Origin: Thuidium tamariscinum
Lineage: Eukaryota > Streptophyta > Bryopsida > Hypnales > Thuidiaceae
NCBI GenBank assembly: GCA_947034885.2
Contig: OX344758.2
Span: 6,202,501 to 6,266,500, forward strand
DNA: 64,000 nucleotides
Direction of reading: 5' to 3'
Below are positions 47,787 through 64,000 of this stretch, piece after piece (the first letter of the stretch is position 1; each line of letters starts with the position of its first letter). A model generated the notes under the pieces. The model did no database searches and was not told where the DNA came from. It was given only the letters and a program-made list of their open reading frames with translations. Position numbers and translations under genes: made by a program.

Positions 47787-49439
47787 TAACTTACAAAGCA
47801 GCCAAGCCCACCAGGCTGGACAATGTTATGTAGGATTCAACGTTCTGCTAAAAAAAACATTTACAGAAATTTTTTTCTTAAAGGAAAAAAAGAGAAGAAA
47901 AGTCCTTTTAACTTGTCAACGTGATGCAACCCTGACTGATGAGAACAGGGAGAGTACCCTACCCCGCCTTCCCAGGCAGGACTTGTATTGAATTCAAACC
48001 GGTCAGTGGCGTCCAGCAGAGTCAGCAGACTTGGCCAGGCAGCAGCAAATTTGATCATTTACTGAACTGAAGGGAGCTCTTCAGTTCAGTTGCGGTGGAC
48101 TTGGGCAGGACAGTCCTGGCAGGGCAGGCAGGCGTCCAGGTTCACCCAGCCAGTTTCCTGCAAATTAATTGATTAATCAATCACAGTCAAACGCCCTTTT
48201 CCCAGGGAGGGACGGCCTGGGAGCCTGGCAAACGGGAAGTAGGAAACAATTCAGGTTTTCTCACCCCCTTTTTTTAAGAATCCAATGGAACGGAATTTCA
48301 TTGCAAGACACGGCATGTTTTGACCGGACCATTCATATGTGTAACTTGAAACACAAAAACACACTTGTGTAAAAAAAACCCACCCAAAAAACCCCCACAA
48401 AAACCCACAAAAACCCATTTCGTAAAACACCGACTTTCCATATTTCATGCATTCCGGGTTTTTTAATCAATTTCTTTTTCCAATATTTTACACCTCAGTT
48501 GCTTTAGCAGAATGGCAGATGGCAGGAAACCTGGACTGTGATACCAGTCGTCGCTTGTGGAACAATTGTTGACTCGAGCTCCGGGTTCTCAGACCGACTA
48601 CTGTAACATAAAATAATCCACTGAACTCCACTAATCATGCGGACAAAACAACATTGATGGGGGACCTGCATTTTCACACCTACTTGAAATAGAAATTCAA
48701 TAGGTTCTTTCTCTTGCAATCCGTCAGAAACTCCGCTTCATTTGGGTCAAAAATTAAAATAAAACTTAAGGGTTCATTGTTTGAGATTTTAAGAAATAAA
48801 ACTGAAAGAAGAAATTTCAATCAAAGCAAGTGCCCATCTGCTTCCTTTTCTTTTTTTCCCCTGTTTTTTACACAATGAACCCATCTGCCGTTTGACATTC
48901 CTTCGTTGGAACGAACACAGGCGGCATGGCTGACCCTGCACTCAGCTTCTAGAAACCGAAATGGAACAAAAAAAAGGTCCTCACTCTACCTGTAATCAGA
49001 TGCTTCTTTTGACTTGTACTTTCAAAATGTTGTTTTAGTAGATCTTAAGAAAAACTGTTATTTTAAATTTTTTGTGATTTGTGTTTTTTTTGTTTTGTAA
49101 TTTGTAATAAGTGATTTGTGTTTTGGATTGAGAAGACAACTCTTTATATACACATGGGGTGGTAGGAGGAGAGATAGCTAATGAAGGATACGTAAAGTAG
49201 GCCATAGCTTAAAAAAAACTACTTCATAAAATTTAATTTGTTGCCTTACATAGGATAGTGGCAATGGTTATCTTGTACAGTTTTGATGGGGTTGATGTCT
49301 TGCAATTCACACTCTTGTGCACTTGATGTTTTGTAGGGTTGCAATCCTACAAGCTATGTACACGGTTAGCCAAGTCCCTGAGTCTAAGCTAAGATCTTAT
49401 TAGGCCATATGAATTGGAGCCTACTTTTGAATGCATGAT
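47787..49439. other. Intergenic DNA, nothing defined
   Basis: It is GC-richer between 47930 and 48250 but has only short frames without domains. A C-rich and A-rich low-complexity run lies at about 48367-48420. Confidence 0.5.
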
Positions 49440-49443
49440 TTAA

Positions 49444-50387
49444 CCCCTAAAGCCGTGACTATGTTTTCACCAAAAAATGCTCCAAAACTGCCATTTCTAA
49501 TACAAGTGCAAATTATTTTTCTTAAACACATTTTTGACTCATGTAACCGTAGGATCTTGTAGTAAGGTGGTTTGTAAACATGTGGAAAAAATTTCAGAAA
49601 TTTCCACCGTGTAGATTGAAGATATAAGCATTTGAATTGACAAAAATTGTTTTTTTATCCCTGCAAAAATCCGGGCAGCTGCACTTCACAAGGTCACATT
49701 TGTGTGAAAAAAAATTCAAAATGGTGGTTACTCTTTGAATTCATACTTCAATGCAAGTTGGCTACATTCTCAAAAAATTTCAAACCATTTGGAATTGTAC
49801 AACATATAGGAAAAACTAAGTAAGTAGAAAGAAGTAAAAAATGAGCCAAAATACTAAATTGTGAACATTTTATTCATGGAATTGAAAATTTTCAATCCCA
49901 ATGGTTAAAATGTTGAAATAAACAATCTACACCTTATGTTTTTATTTTTTTTCAAAAATATGAAAAATTGAATTAAATGAAGAATTTCAAACTTTTTTTG
50001 GACTGTAGAGATTCTGTAACTGGCCGCAAACTACCCCAAACTCAAAATCTTCATAACTTTTGACTCATTGATTGGAATGGATTGATTCAAAGCTTCCCAT
50101 GTCTGTATAAACCTAAAGAACCAATTTGAAATTTCACTTTTAAGAAAAAAGTTTTTTTGAAGAAGTGTTTTCAGCTGCCCGGGCTGCCCGCCGAGTAAAG
50201 GAAACAACATATCCTGCCATAACTTTTTCACTGTGAAGTCAAAAGTTATGAAAATTGTCAGGCCTTAAAGCTACTCCTCGGGCGGACATTGTATCAAAAT
50301 TTCAAAGAAAAAAAATAAAAACTCCATCCGTAGTGAGCTGCCCAAAAAATTTATAATCTCAAAAAATGGGGTTCAGGGCTTTAGGGG
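49444..50387 (-). mobile_element. Family C element, subfamily 1, reverse copy (944 bp)
   Basis: TTAA at 49440-49443 and 50388-50391. Ends CCCCTAAAGCCGTGACTATG and CAGGGCTTTAGGGG. Interior words match the copy at 36716 (AATCCGGGCAGCTGCACTTC) and, in reverse, 41253. Confidence 0.85.
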
Positions 50388-50569
50388 TTAAGGTCCTACA
50401 TTCTCTATGAATTGGAGTTCTTCTCTCTCCAAAGATGTAAGAAAAGGTATGCAAAGATGTGCAAAAATCTCCAGAAAACTCACGTTCAAGGTCAAGCAAA
50501 GTATGTGAGGGTAAAAACGATAAGATTAAGATTAGTCTTAACCCGCCATGTCCGCATTCAGAAAGTCAC

Positions 50570-50870
50570 AGCTAAGTTAACTCCCAGTCAGGCCCACCCA
50601 CGTGTCAGACCCACCACAGCCCCCGCTCTCGGGACCTCAGGGTCCGCAGTCAACCGTTCGCCCAAGAGCCCCAAGAGCCCAAACTTCGTCTCCCAAGACC
50701 CCCCCCCCCCCAGTCGTCGCCCAAGACCCCCAGACCCAGACTTCGTCTCTGAAGACCGCCCAGACCCCAAGACTTTGTCTCCCAAGACCCCCAGACCCAG
50801 TACTTCGTCGCCCCCAAGACCCCCAAGACCCCGAGGACCGAAAATTCCGTCGCCCCAGATTTGCGCCCTT
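50570..50870 (+). repeat. GC-rich degenerate repeat upstream of the WRKY gene
   Basis: Words of the type CCCAAGACCCCCAGACCC and GACTTCGTCTCC recur several times between about 50660 and 50840. A 202-codon frame crosses it (50412-51020), but its proline/serine/arginine-rich composition follows from the repeat, so I do not call it a gene. Confidence 0.7.
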
Positions 50871-52029
50871 GTCGCCTTTCCTCGCATCCCCCTCCGCGTG
50901 AGCTTCATAAAGAGCGGTAGGACCAACATTACAGACGCCAGAAAACCTTCCTCCAGGCCTGCCTTCCGCGTCAACTCTCATACTCGCTGTCCCTCGAAAG
51001 AGGTCGTATCTGCTTACTGAAGTGGGGTCCAGAGCTTCACCGTCTCCTCCCTGTCCGCGAACTTACATTTGGGGTTCCTGGTTGTGGACTTTGTAGAAAG
51101 CTTCAATTCTGGGCAAGGAGAACATTTCGTAACAATTGGAAGCCGGGTCTCATTTTGGAGGAGGAAGAAGTGCGTGCTCGGAGTTTCCTTTCGAATTGGA
51201 TATTTGTTGGGTTGGGTTTAGTGTCGCAGCGCAGGGGATTCTTGGTGGGGGAGGAGAAGGGTTAGACTCTAATGAGGCTCTAATGAGGCTCTCGTCACTT
51301 TGACGAAGCTTTGCAGGTGGGCGATCCTTGGTTGATTTGATTGATTTGGAGTTAAGTTGCTTAATTTGATGCAAGTGTTGGTACTCTTGCTGTGGTTGGA
51401 TTTTCTGTTCGGTTGAAGAAGTAAATCCAATTGTAGTGTGAAGTGCATGGAAGCAGAGTTTTATTTTGCTCGAGATGAGGAATGCGTCGTGGAACGCGAT
51501 TGTTTCGGTTCGTTGTGGTTGGAAGTGTTGCAGGGAAGAGAGCAGGGTTGTAAGGGTCTGTTTGGGTTTCTTGTGTGTTTTAGTTGCGTGTGTGGAGATT
51601 GTGTGGTTCTGTGGAGGCGAGCAGGGTGCACTGTGTTTTGGTGACAGGCACACGGCGTAGGAAGACGACTTTCGTTTGATTAGAAAGCAATGTTTGCTTG
51701 TCTTCACAGGAAGTGTTGTAGCTTCGTTTTTTTCGTGTCTTGGAGTTGGAAGCGGAGGATAGAAAGACATGATTAGAATGCGATTAGAAAATCTTGGAGC
51801 TTGCTTCCATTCTTAGCGATGTCTTCCTCGCTCATTTTCACGAGTCTGGTATGCTGATGGTCGTATTGCTACTGGTGTTTGCAGATGACATTAGTACCAA
51901 GGGCAATACATCAACATTGATTGTACCGAAATTGGTGTTGCGAAAGAACATGAAACTGCACCGATGCGGGAACGAGTGAACCAGTCGTCGAATTAAGCCT
52001 TTTGTTCCCGGGCAGATCTCATCACAAGC
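50871..52029 (+). promoter_or_regulatory. Probable promoter and 5' leader of the WRKY gene
   Basis: This non-repetitive, GC-moderate stretch separates the repeat field from the WRKY start codon. A TTTGACG word (W-box-like core TGAC) lies at about 51299-51305. No TATA box can be fixed. Short ATGs and frames are present but none is conserved in appearance. Confidence 0.35.
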
Positions 52030-55952
<3,923 letters not shown>

Positions 55953-56140
55953 CAAGGCATAATAGCAAAAAGTGGTGGTTCGGGGTTACCCACCTTATCC
56001 ACTATCTGTGGTGACTTTCAAGTCCATAAAATATGCAGTAAGTTTCAAGTGCTCAAACATACTTCAACTGATTGTATGAACTAGATTAGTGAGCAACATA
56101 ATCATTGTTAATAACACAGCTTTAATTGGAGGACTTTTAA

Positions 56141-56387
56141 ATCGTAACATCAAAGATGAGCCCAGTAGGCTGGATTTACCTTGGGGGGAACACAAGAACT
56201 TTTTATTTTATGCAAATAATTTTTTTTGCAAATTCTAAATTTATATTTGCAATTAGAGATTCCAAATTAGTTGGGAGAGGTATAGAACGTACCCTAGACA
56301 CAATACAAAATAGGGGGCTTTTTTCACTTTTATCCTAGAGAACACAAAATTTACCTTATTGGGCCCACCTTCAATCAATGGTAGGAT
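56141..56387. mobile_element. Family E MITE (247 bp, TTAA-flanked)
   Basis: It starts ATCGTAACATCAAAG after TTAA (56137-56140) and ends CAATGGTAGGAT before TTAA (56388-56391). The interior has CCAAATTAGTTGGGAGAGG, as in copy 1. Confidence 0.8.
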
Positions 56388-56391
56388 TTAA

Positions 56392-57016
56392 AATCTTACA
56401 TTTTAATTTAATTGCAACCCAAACCCCAAACAAAAATTTGAACTAAAAGTATACACTTGACTTGTAGTACAGTGCTACACAATATTACAACAATAGATTG
56501 AAATGGAAGGCTCATTGTAAATTAACCTTGGACTACCGCCAACACTATTCAATTATGTGATGTTTGGATGATAGTCCAAGGTCATAAGAAGAGATAAGAA
56601 ATAGTTTTTCATCCACTTTATTTTATTTTAATGATCTTTCATATTGGATTACAAAGAGTACCCAATTAAGTTTTTAGTCCAACTAATGTTTATTTTCATG
56701 TAGTTGAAAAGTAAGTAAACAAAATAGATGGCAAAATGTGCCATTATAATTAGTATATTTTAAGAAATTGAGCAAATCTAAAATTTCTCTACAAAAATGA
56801 TGTTTTTTGAGTTTGAACCCAACTAATGAAATGAAGGTCCTCTATTCTAGTTTCTACTCCAATTGGAATTTTGGTAAAAATTTGTAATATTAAATATTTT
56901 ATTGCGGTTTGAACTTTGGATGTATTTTCAATATCTATTGCATTCTAATTATAGGACATGGAAATTGAATTTACATCGTGAGGTTTGTCATTGTAATGTA
57001 TACACATGGTGAGATT
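56392..57016. other. AT-rich intergenic DNA, nothing defined
   Basis: No open frame of interest or bounded repeat. Confidence 0.5.
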
Positions 57017-57296
57017 CAGTAGAGGGGATTTGAGGGCAACAAGAGATTGTAAGTTCCCAAATGCAGTGAATGTAGAATTTAGCATAGAAATGCAGAACTA
57101 GCCTCCGTTGACGTGGTCGAGAGTGTGCCACATCATTGATTTTTTTTTAAAAATTAAAAAAAAATTTGGACTTCTTTTTGCATTTCAGGACAATTTTTTT
57201 TTTTTTTTTAATTTAATTGCTGACCTGACAGTATCAAGAACAATTTTGGGAGCATGGCTCTAATAGTTTCCTGTTGCCTTCAAATCCCCTCTAATG
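57017..57296 (+). mobile_element. Family B MITE (280 bp)
   Basis: It begins CAGTAGAGGGGATTTGAGGG and ends CAAATCCCCTCTAATG. The interior has TTGACGTGGTCGAGAGTGTG and GCTGACCTGACAG, shared with other B copies. Confidence 0.75.
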
Positions 57297-57539
57297 TTCA
57301 AATTTTTTGACGTAATTTTCTATTTGACATGATTTTTTCTTCACTTTTTTTTCAAACATTCTCATAAAAATCAATTTTCTTCAAAAAAATCTAAATTTTT
57401 TGAAGTAGAGAAGACATGTAATTTCATCTTTGAAAATAAATTAAATTTTTTTCATACACATATACCTAGTTCCAAAATGGCAACAAAATGAGTGATGAAC
57501 AACAAGGCTTGAAATCAACGGTTAGGATGTGAGGCAGTG

Positions 57540-57990
57540 ACTACCTCTTTTGAGCTCATTGTCATTGTCATTGTGACAAACTGTGTCACAATGAGCACAA
57601 AAATCATAAAAAAATTAAAATTTTAAAATTTAGCACCTCCCCCTCCCAATCTGATTTAATGATTTAAACATTAAATTTTTAACTTTTTAACCCCCCTCCT
57701 AATCTGATATTAATTTTAAATTTTAAATTTTAAAATTTTAAATTTTAAAATTTAAAATTTTAAAATTTTTTTAACTTGTAAATCCACCCTCCCCCACCCC
57801 CTCTTATAATTCTCAGAAGGTGGGATAGGAGACAAAGGATATGGGATAAATGATATCCTATATACCATATCCATATACCATATACCGTATTCGTATACAA
57901 TATCCATATTCGATTTTAAATATAGGTACATGTATTTTGTACTAGTGTTAGTATCCATATTTGTATCCGGTATCTGTATCAATATCCGAC
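57540..57990. repeat. Low-complexity AT palindromes and CATAT-type repeats
   Basis: TTGTGACAAACTGTGTCACAA is a hairpin within 57562-57592. AAATTTTAAAATTT-type words dominate 57710-57770. Degenerate CCATAT/CCGTAT repeats follow at 57850-57980. Confidence 0.7.
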
Positions 57991-59901
57991 AGTTGTTGAT
58001 TTTTCTTGGAAGGGGGGTGGAATTTTTTTAAAGTCAAATCCAACGGCTGTTGATTTTTCTGACAGGGGGTAGGAAAATTAATCAAATAGCAATGACTGCC
58101 ACTTTTCGTCACATGTCACATTGTAGGTTCATCCGCTTTAAGGGTTAAATAGTCCTTTTCCATCTTTTGGTTGGGTGAAAGTCATAATTGATTTTTCATC
58201 AATTGGCTCTAGAGTCTCATCAAGGCATTTTTTTCCTTTTTGGTGCAAGATTGGAGTACAAAAAATGGCAACAGATTGTAAAGTTTTTCGCCAAAAACCT
58301 TTGAATTGAAAATAATAATGGATGAAATCACCAAAATGTGGATGAAAACAAAATTATGAACATTTGATATGTGCTAATGTGATATTTTCTATTTAATATG
58401 TGGATGAATGTTAAAATATAGAGCACTACTATAACATTTTTTATCACCACTTTGACACTTCATAAAAAAATGAAAAAGGCCATATTTTGGACCAAATGGA
58501 AGTGAAGAAGCTTTGCATCAACAAAAACCACCCTAAGGAAGTTTCACTTGACTTCCTACCCACCTTACTTAAAAAGTGAGCTAGTACTATTGAAATAGAG
58601 CTTCTCACAATTGTTGGCATTGACATACATCCTATGTTAGTATCTACTATGTATATAGGAGGGAGTGGGATTAGAGCTAGATGATGATGAAAGCTCACAA
58701 ACTTGTTTATGCAGTAGGCTAGGTTGTAGGCCCAATTTATGAGGCTCACTTATTAATTCTCCAAAATCTAAAGTGGGCAAGAATTGCTTGAATAATTTTA
58801 AAAATTCTCCAAGAATGTCATGGACCGCACTTGAGGAGCAAATAGTCAAGAGGCCAATTTTTTCTCTAGCACAAATTTATATGTATTGGATCTATCATCA
58901 CTCATTTGAAGAATGTAAACTTATGAATGTTGCATGAGATTTTCAATCCCAAATGGAGAAAAATATCAACCATGGATCACATTGGAACATTAGTTGAAAA
59001 GGTTGTTTGAATATATTAGAGGAGAGCATCATTTTGCAATACTAACAATCCATTGTAAAAATTTCAATGTAGTAAAGGGGGTGGGGGTTGAGTTTTTCTT
59101 ACTCTAAAATTGAAATGTTGAGATGTTGGTTGTTTTCTACATCCCTTGGTTGAAATGATTTTCAACCTAGAAGCACAAAATTGTCAACCTTGATGTGATG
59201 TTTACAATTATCTTGTTTTTAGAAAGACAACCCATTATGAAAAGTAAAAGATATATAGGTTGTTAAAGCAAATTTAAGCATATAGTTTCTCAATGTAAAC
59301 AAGAATTGGGACTAATCTTTGTCATTTTAATCTTATTTAGATCCAAATTTAGTCTTTAAATTTCTATTGAAATGATTACTCAAAAACATCATTTTGTAAA
59401 CTTGGCTACTAAATGTTGACTATAGACTTTGAAACCACCATTTCTACTTCAATATGAACATTTTCATTCCTAAAATTCCAACATGTTGCATTTGATTGAG
59501 TCACTTCTTTCTTTTGAATATGTTACACTAGAAGAACAAGGCCTAATCACCAAGGTAACAATATTCAACCAAATATGATTAGATTCTTGGAAGAATAAGA
59601 GAACATTCCTTGTTTCTATAGTAAATTAATCCTAGTAATCAATCATTGGGCTTTTTATCCCTCCACAACATTCAAAGAGTAAAATACAAAGAAACACTAT
59701 CCACTAATGCTACAAAGTCTTGCATTTGCAAGAAAGTCCAACCACTAGACTAGGTATACTATGAGAACCTGTAGCTAGTTCCACATGAGTCAATTCATTT
59801 TCTCCAAATAATCAATTCAAAAAGTGGTGATCAATTATCGATTTGTCCTTCCGTTCAAAAAAATTGACAATTGTAGAAAATAACTAGAGCGTATCAATTA
59901 A
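57991..59901. other. AT-rich intergenic DNA, nothing defined
   Basis: Open frames such as 58444-58749 (minus) have no recognisable domain. No bounded repeat was seen. Confidence 0.5.
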
Positions 59902-60114
59902 CCCTTAAGCATTCCTTCATCCATTTTCTGAAACGATGAATAGAGAGCTTCCAAGCGCTAGCATATCCAACAAACTTATCATTCATCCAATGTGATGTTT
60001 GAATCTTGAGAAGACAACCTTCTTTAATGACCAATTTCATAAAATTGTTGTAACTAATATTTGTATACAAAGATATAAACAAAAATGTGCAAAAATTCAA
60101 AAAAGGATTGATTA
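59902..60114. mobile_element. Family D MITE, copy 3 (213 bp, TTAA-flanked)
   Basis: It starts CCCTTAAGCATTCC after TTAA (59898-59901) and ends AAAAAAGGATTGATTA before TTAA (60115-60118). The interior matches copy 2 in the same orientation (GAAGACAACCTTCTTTAATG). The right terminus is decayed. Confidence 0.65.
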
Positions 60115-60119
60115 TTAAC

Positions 60120-62850
60120 AGAGTACTGAATGATACAGAGCTTGGTTGGTTTGGTTCAATTTCTCATCAGACTCGGGCGCTGCCAACAGACTGGTGGAAA
60201 CAATGCACTGCCCATTTTCGTCGCCGCTACCAAAGCTCCCTGCGGATCAAATTTCTAGTTGTGTCCATCCTGTCCGATTCATGAGCAAAAGAAAAACCAG
60301 CACCGTGCTCTCCAACTGCCGCGACAGCTTCAGCATCCCATTTTGAAATCCCATCTTGCAGCCATGGCCAATCGATTCTCATCACTCATTTTCTCAATCA
60401 TCGGCTGATTCTTCATGAATCTTCGGATCGTCGGTATCATCCTCAATGGAATCTATTTCTGTAAAAACGACGACAGCCACTCATCGGGTAAGGAGGAGGA
60501 GAGTTACGGTTCTGGCACCCTTCTTTTGGACTCTTGATTCGCCGTGATTGAGGAAGATCCAACCAAAACATGAGGTTATGCATGTCCAAGAATGTGAGAA
60601 AGAGTGCAGCCTCAACCTATGACTCGGATTGTTGATTCTCACAACGTTCGAGGCTCTTCTTTTACATGACCTTGTCCTTCTCCTCGCAAAATCAACCATA
60701 CCAACCAAAGCTAGCTAATATCTTTCTAGGCGTCATCTTCGTAGGTACTACATCGTGGAACGTAAACTGAACTCATCCTAGTTTTAGTTCTTTGTGCGTA
60801 TAAATGTCACGACTTTTGGGTTTCAAAATCAGGCAATTGTACCGAAGCGATCATAATTGTATCAGTTCAATTAGATCCGGGTAAGATGCTCTGATCTATT
60901 CAATTTCCCATCGTTTTGATTCTCTAGCGAGAATCAATGGACTTGTCCCAGTGCAAAAGGACGAGATCCAAGACCTGCTAGTTTCGCAATTTGGAGTCAA
61001 GAAGCGTGATCTTCTAGTTTTCTCAAAGGAACTTCTTTAGAAATTCAATGAGTGCATTAGGTAATCCTTCGGGAGGAGGCATTTCTAAACCCAGGTTTTC
61101 CAAATAAACCCGTCGATCTCAAACTCAAACTCAAGAACCCATTGTTTCTAAACCCAGGGACTGCTAACTAAAGTTCGACCTAAAGCCTTACGTTTGAACT
61201 GAAATTCTCAAAGGCCATCTCAAATTCAAACTCAAGAATCCGCTATTTCAGTTGAGTTGGTCACAAGTACAAGCATGTGCTTGCAGCAACATGATTTTCA
61301 CAACATTCTGTTGAACATAATGATGTCTTTCCAATGCCGTTCATCATACCGTTTCAATTTGCATACGCACTGACTACGTACACAATGTAAACTTAGAGCC
61401 TGTAAGTAGGGCCTCGATCGATGTAACCCTTCTTCCTTGGTTGTTGGAACCTCTTCAATTATGCTCAAACAAGAGTCCAGAATGAAGGACAAGTCAGATT
61501 ATATATTAGGAATTTCATTCATGCTTTCCACATCCAATTTTTTACTTAGATGCTGCCTCTACGAAAACGCCGTAAGTTGTAACATCCCATGCCAATTAAT
61601 TGTTGTTCCAAGTGCTTACCCCACTTTAAACGAGGCAAGCATAGCAGAGTATCACACGCCCTCTCTTCGTTGTAAAGAATGCAAAAAGGTTTTCTTTCTT
61701 TCTTTTTATTTCAGTTTGCGATGGCCCTCTCCAGAAATGCAGACTGACTCTAGTGTTTGTTGCGTAGAGTTTTCCCAGCGAAGGAACCTTGCTCAAGGCG
61801 AATCAGTGCCGATTTCCTTGAGTCAACAATGTTTCATGCAGAGGAAGATGCCACTGTTAGTTTTTTGTTTCCAAAGTCAGAGAGAAGCGGAGGTTTTGCT
61901 GAAAGGCGTCGTTGATGGTTGTGCAAAAGAGTGAGCGAATATCTGATGGAGCTGGCTGGAGCTTCTAGTGGAGTTCAGTTGTTTGGGGGCTCGGATCTTC
62001 TTCACTTCCTCTGAAACCGTCATGACCACAATTTGGCAATGGAGTACTGCGATGTCTAGTTTCGCCGATTCTAGCTGCTGATAGATTTCGAAATGCTACT
62101 GAAGCTAGAGCGTGTTCAGAGGAAACGTGGTCTGCAAATATGGGAGAAATGATCTACTCTATTAGAAGCCGGCTCATGAACAAATAAGTCCAGTTGGGGG
62201 TCTTCTTGTCGTCAATTCTGTGATTTGTGAATACCCTGTTCCCACTTCCCAGTGATGTATGATTCCTAAGTGGAGAATATTGAGGATGTTCATTATATAT
62301 GACTACAGCTTGTAAGGGAAAACCTGAGGGTGAAAAATTATAAAGTGTGCTGGACGTCCTAGGCTGAAGTGTGATTAAATAAGGTACAAATCCCTCTTTG
62401 TGCCACAATTCTGAAGCCAAAGCCACCGTGTTTGTGCCACCATGTATCAGTATTAGCGTACATTTCAAACTTTCGAATGTACTCTAGCAATACATTGTGG
62501 TCTAGAAATGGCACAGATGGAGTCTCCTGCGTGCCTTATATGTAGATGCTACATTTTGACAGGACAAGCAACATAATTGAAGTTTGATGTTCTTGGTCTT
62601 GCTCAGCCCCTGCTGAGCTCTCTTGAATTTATGCTATTTCACTGCAGAAGAAAGAGAAGCTCCCATTGCAGATTGTAACTGTAACTGTAAACCCCATCAG
62701 AGTACTAACTTATCAACACCCCTACTTGTAATAGTTGAAAGCGGAGCTTCTCCATGAATGTGTTTGAACTATCCTGACTCTGCAAGTTGGAAGAGCAATT
62801 CCAGCAGGTGGACGGTATTAGACATTAGAGTGGTGTAGCAATATGATGCC
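60120..62850. other. GC-richer region with coding-like fragments, no gene assigned
   Basis: The base composition resembles the two gene islands. A frame from 60258 to 60405 is open and includes MANRFSSLIFSIIG, then a TGA, and continues in the same frame to a stop near 60537. A 165-codon frame at 61437-61934 and a short frame with EYLMELAGASSGVQLFGG (61928-62014) also look protein-like. I recognise none of them, and splice joins are not evident. This may be a decayed gene or the 5' part of an unrecognised one. Confidence 0.35.
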
Positions 62851-62854
62851 CAGA

Positions 62855-63105
62855 GGCAATAGTGCTAGTATGTGAGCATGAAATTGTGAGCATGTGAGCT
62901 TTGAGTATGTATATAAGTATATATATATTCTAACCGTTGAAGTTGCTTCTAATAAAAATACCATATATGTATGTATGTATGCATATATATATATATATAT
63001 ATATACACACGCTATCATAATAGAAGGTTTCTTTGATAAAGACACTTACAACATAGGTGTATAGTCTTTTGAGTTTATAGGTTCACTCTCCTAAGCTCCT
63101 TTAAT
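62855..63105 (+). repeat. Family G repeat, copy 4, with (TA)n run
   Basis: It starts AGTGCTAGTATGTGAGC. An (ATGT)n/(TA)n microsatellite sits at 62966-63005. The block ATAGAAGGTTTC…CACTTACAA resembles the middle of other G copies. Confidence 0.5.
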
Positions 63106-63174
63106 AGTGACCTTCAATCCAAAGGTACAACCGTGCAAACTACAACAATTTACACTATCCTAAGACACCTTCAT

Positions 63175-63430
63175 AGTTTTGGACACCCAAAATCGTCAAA
63201 ATAAGCATTTAGCATATTTAGTTGTAAACAACTTTTTCATGGAAAAAAAAACATTATTGTAGTATCATGAATTTTCAAGAAAGAAAAATAAAATTTCTAG
63301 ATAAGACATGTGATCTTCTATGAATTTTCAAAAGTAGAACTCCCCTTCGGCCATTGAAATTGTCACATAGCTTGGTCCTAATATGAAGATTTAGAGAGTT
63401 AGCAAGCAACTAATTGTAGTTAAGTATTGA
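63175..63430 (+). mobile_element. Decayed family A copy
   Basis: GGACACCCAAAATCGTCAAA and TAAGCATTTAGCATA correspond to the A start, and TATGAATTTTCAAAAG to its middle. The copy is diverged and lacks clear ends. Confidence 0.5.
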
Positions 63431-63439
63431 AACGGTTTA

Positions 63440-64000
63440 ATACTTTTAGTTCCTTGAATCCTTGACTATATTTTCATCAAAAATGTTATAAGACGTAGTT
63501 CTAGAGCATAAGTACCAAATTTTAGAAAAAAACATTTTTGGACACTTGTAACCATAGGAGTTTGTAATATACTAGTTTGAAAAGATGTGGCATAAAAAGG
63601 GATTTGAGGGCAAAAGAAGCCCATTTTAGGGCTACTCCCTTGTGTGTTCCTTGTATAATTGTCAAAAAACTACAAATTGACCCTATTGGCTGATTTTTTT
63701 GAATTTTTGAAGGAAAAAAACATTTTTATTTTTTCAAAAATTCCAAAAAGTGTTAAGAAACCTAGAACTAAATTAAAAAATAACTTCTTTTTTTTTCAAA
63801 AATAATATTAATTTTTTTAAAGAATTAAAATTTTAAATTTTCTAATTAATATGGCAATCTCTTAACCGCGTCAAATTGCTCATGTGGCATGTTCCTAGAG
63901 TCTTGGAACTCAAAATAATTCACAAGCTTCCAATGCCTTCAAATTCCTTCTTATGAAAAAATTTCAAAATTTCCATTGTATAGATTTCAAGATATAATTG
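63440..64000 (-). mobile_element. Family C element, partial, split by B and cut by the window end
   Basis: C words (CTATATTTTCATCAAAAATG, GTAACCATAGGAG) run to 63590, are interrupted by B, and resume at 63956 with AAAAAATTTC and the block ending in AGATATAATTG. The rest lies beyond the window. Confidence 0.65.
63591..63955 (-). mobile_element. Family B MITE inside C (365 bp)
   Basis: Ends CATAAAAAGGGATTTGAGGG and CTTCAAATTCCTTCTTATG are inverted repeats. The flanking C sequence resumes without loss or duplication when compared with the copy at 49444. Confidence 0.7.

Noticed and set aside
50412-51020. 202-codon plus-strand frame before the WRKY gene
   Set aside because: Its Pro/Ser/Arg-rich product follows from the degenerate CCCAAGACCCCC repeat, and long frames are open on both strands through the same DNA. 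No domain or initiation context supports it.

Overview
The window looks like nuclear DNA of a land plant. It holds a complete group IId WRKY transcription factor gene with the plant-specific intron inside the WRKY domain, part of a plant gene with a MIP1 leucine zipper, and a short gene of a plant family of unknown function. These sit in about 50 kb of AT-rich, gene-free DNA packed with short non-autonomous DNA transposons. Large spacing, heavy nesting and the unusual transposon set would fit a seedless plant or gymnosperm better than a compact angiosperm genome, but this is inference and I cannot name the species.

Layout. 1-22000: AT-rich repeat field with no convincing gene; it holds members of at least eight repeat families (here called A, B, C, D, E, F, G, L, N), a roughly 500-bp inverted repeat, a gene fragment joined to a hairpin, and a 5 x 70 bp tandem array. 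22000-30200: a GC-richer gene island with a diverged-repeat upstream region, the MIP1-zipper gene (24292-26840, perhaps with further exons to 29195) and a DUF8204-like gene (29544-30095). 30200-50400: repeat field again, with the largest concentration of family C elements. 50400-54600: GC-rich upstream region and the WRKY gene (four exons, 52030-54234). 54600-64000: a TAA microsatellite of about 56 units, more transposons, and a mixed region at 60100-62800 that has coding-like texture but no gene I can defend.

The most interesting signal is in the transposons. Three families that look unrelated (C of about 0.7-1.1 kb, D of about 220 bp, E of about 250 bp) are each flanked by TTAA on both sides. 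Two different subfamilies of C have inserted independently into the same TTAA of two copies of family A, and other A copies in this window keep the empty site, so the TTAA duplication can be read directly. TTAA target duplication is the mark of piggyBac and Kolobok type transposases, which are not usual in land plants. A further family, B, has clear terminal inverted repeats but appears to insert with no target duplication at all, judged from copies nested in A and C.

The genes do not form an operon or pathway. The WRKY protein is expected to be a nuclear, calmodulin-binding regulator; the MIP1-zipper protein is expected to form coiled-coil contacts; the third protein is uncharacterised. No tRNA, rRNA, CRISPR array or autonomous transposase gene was found.
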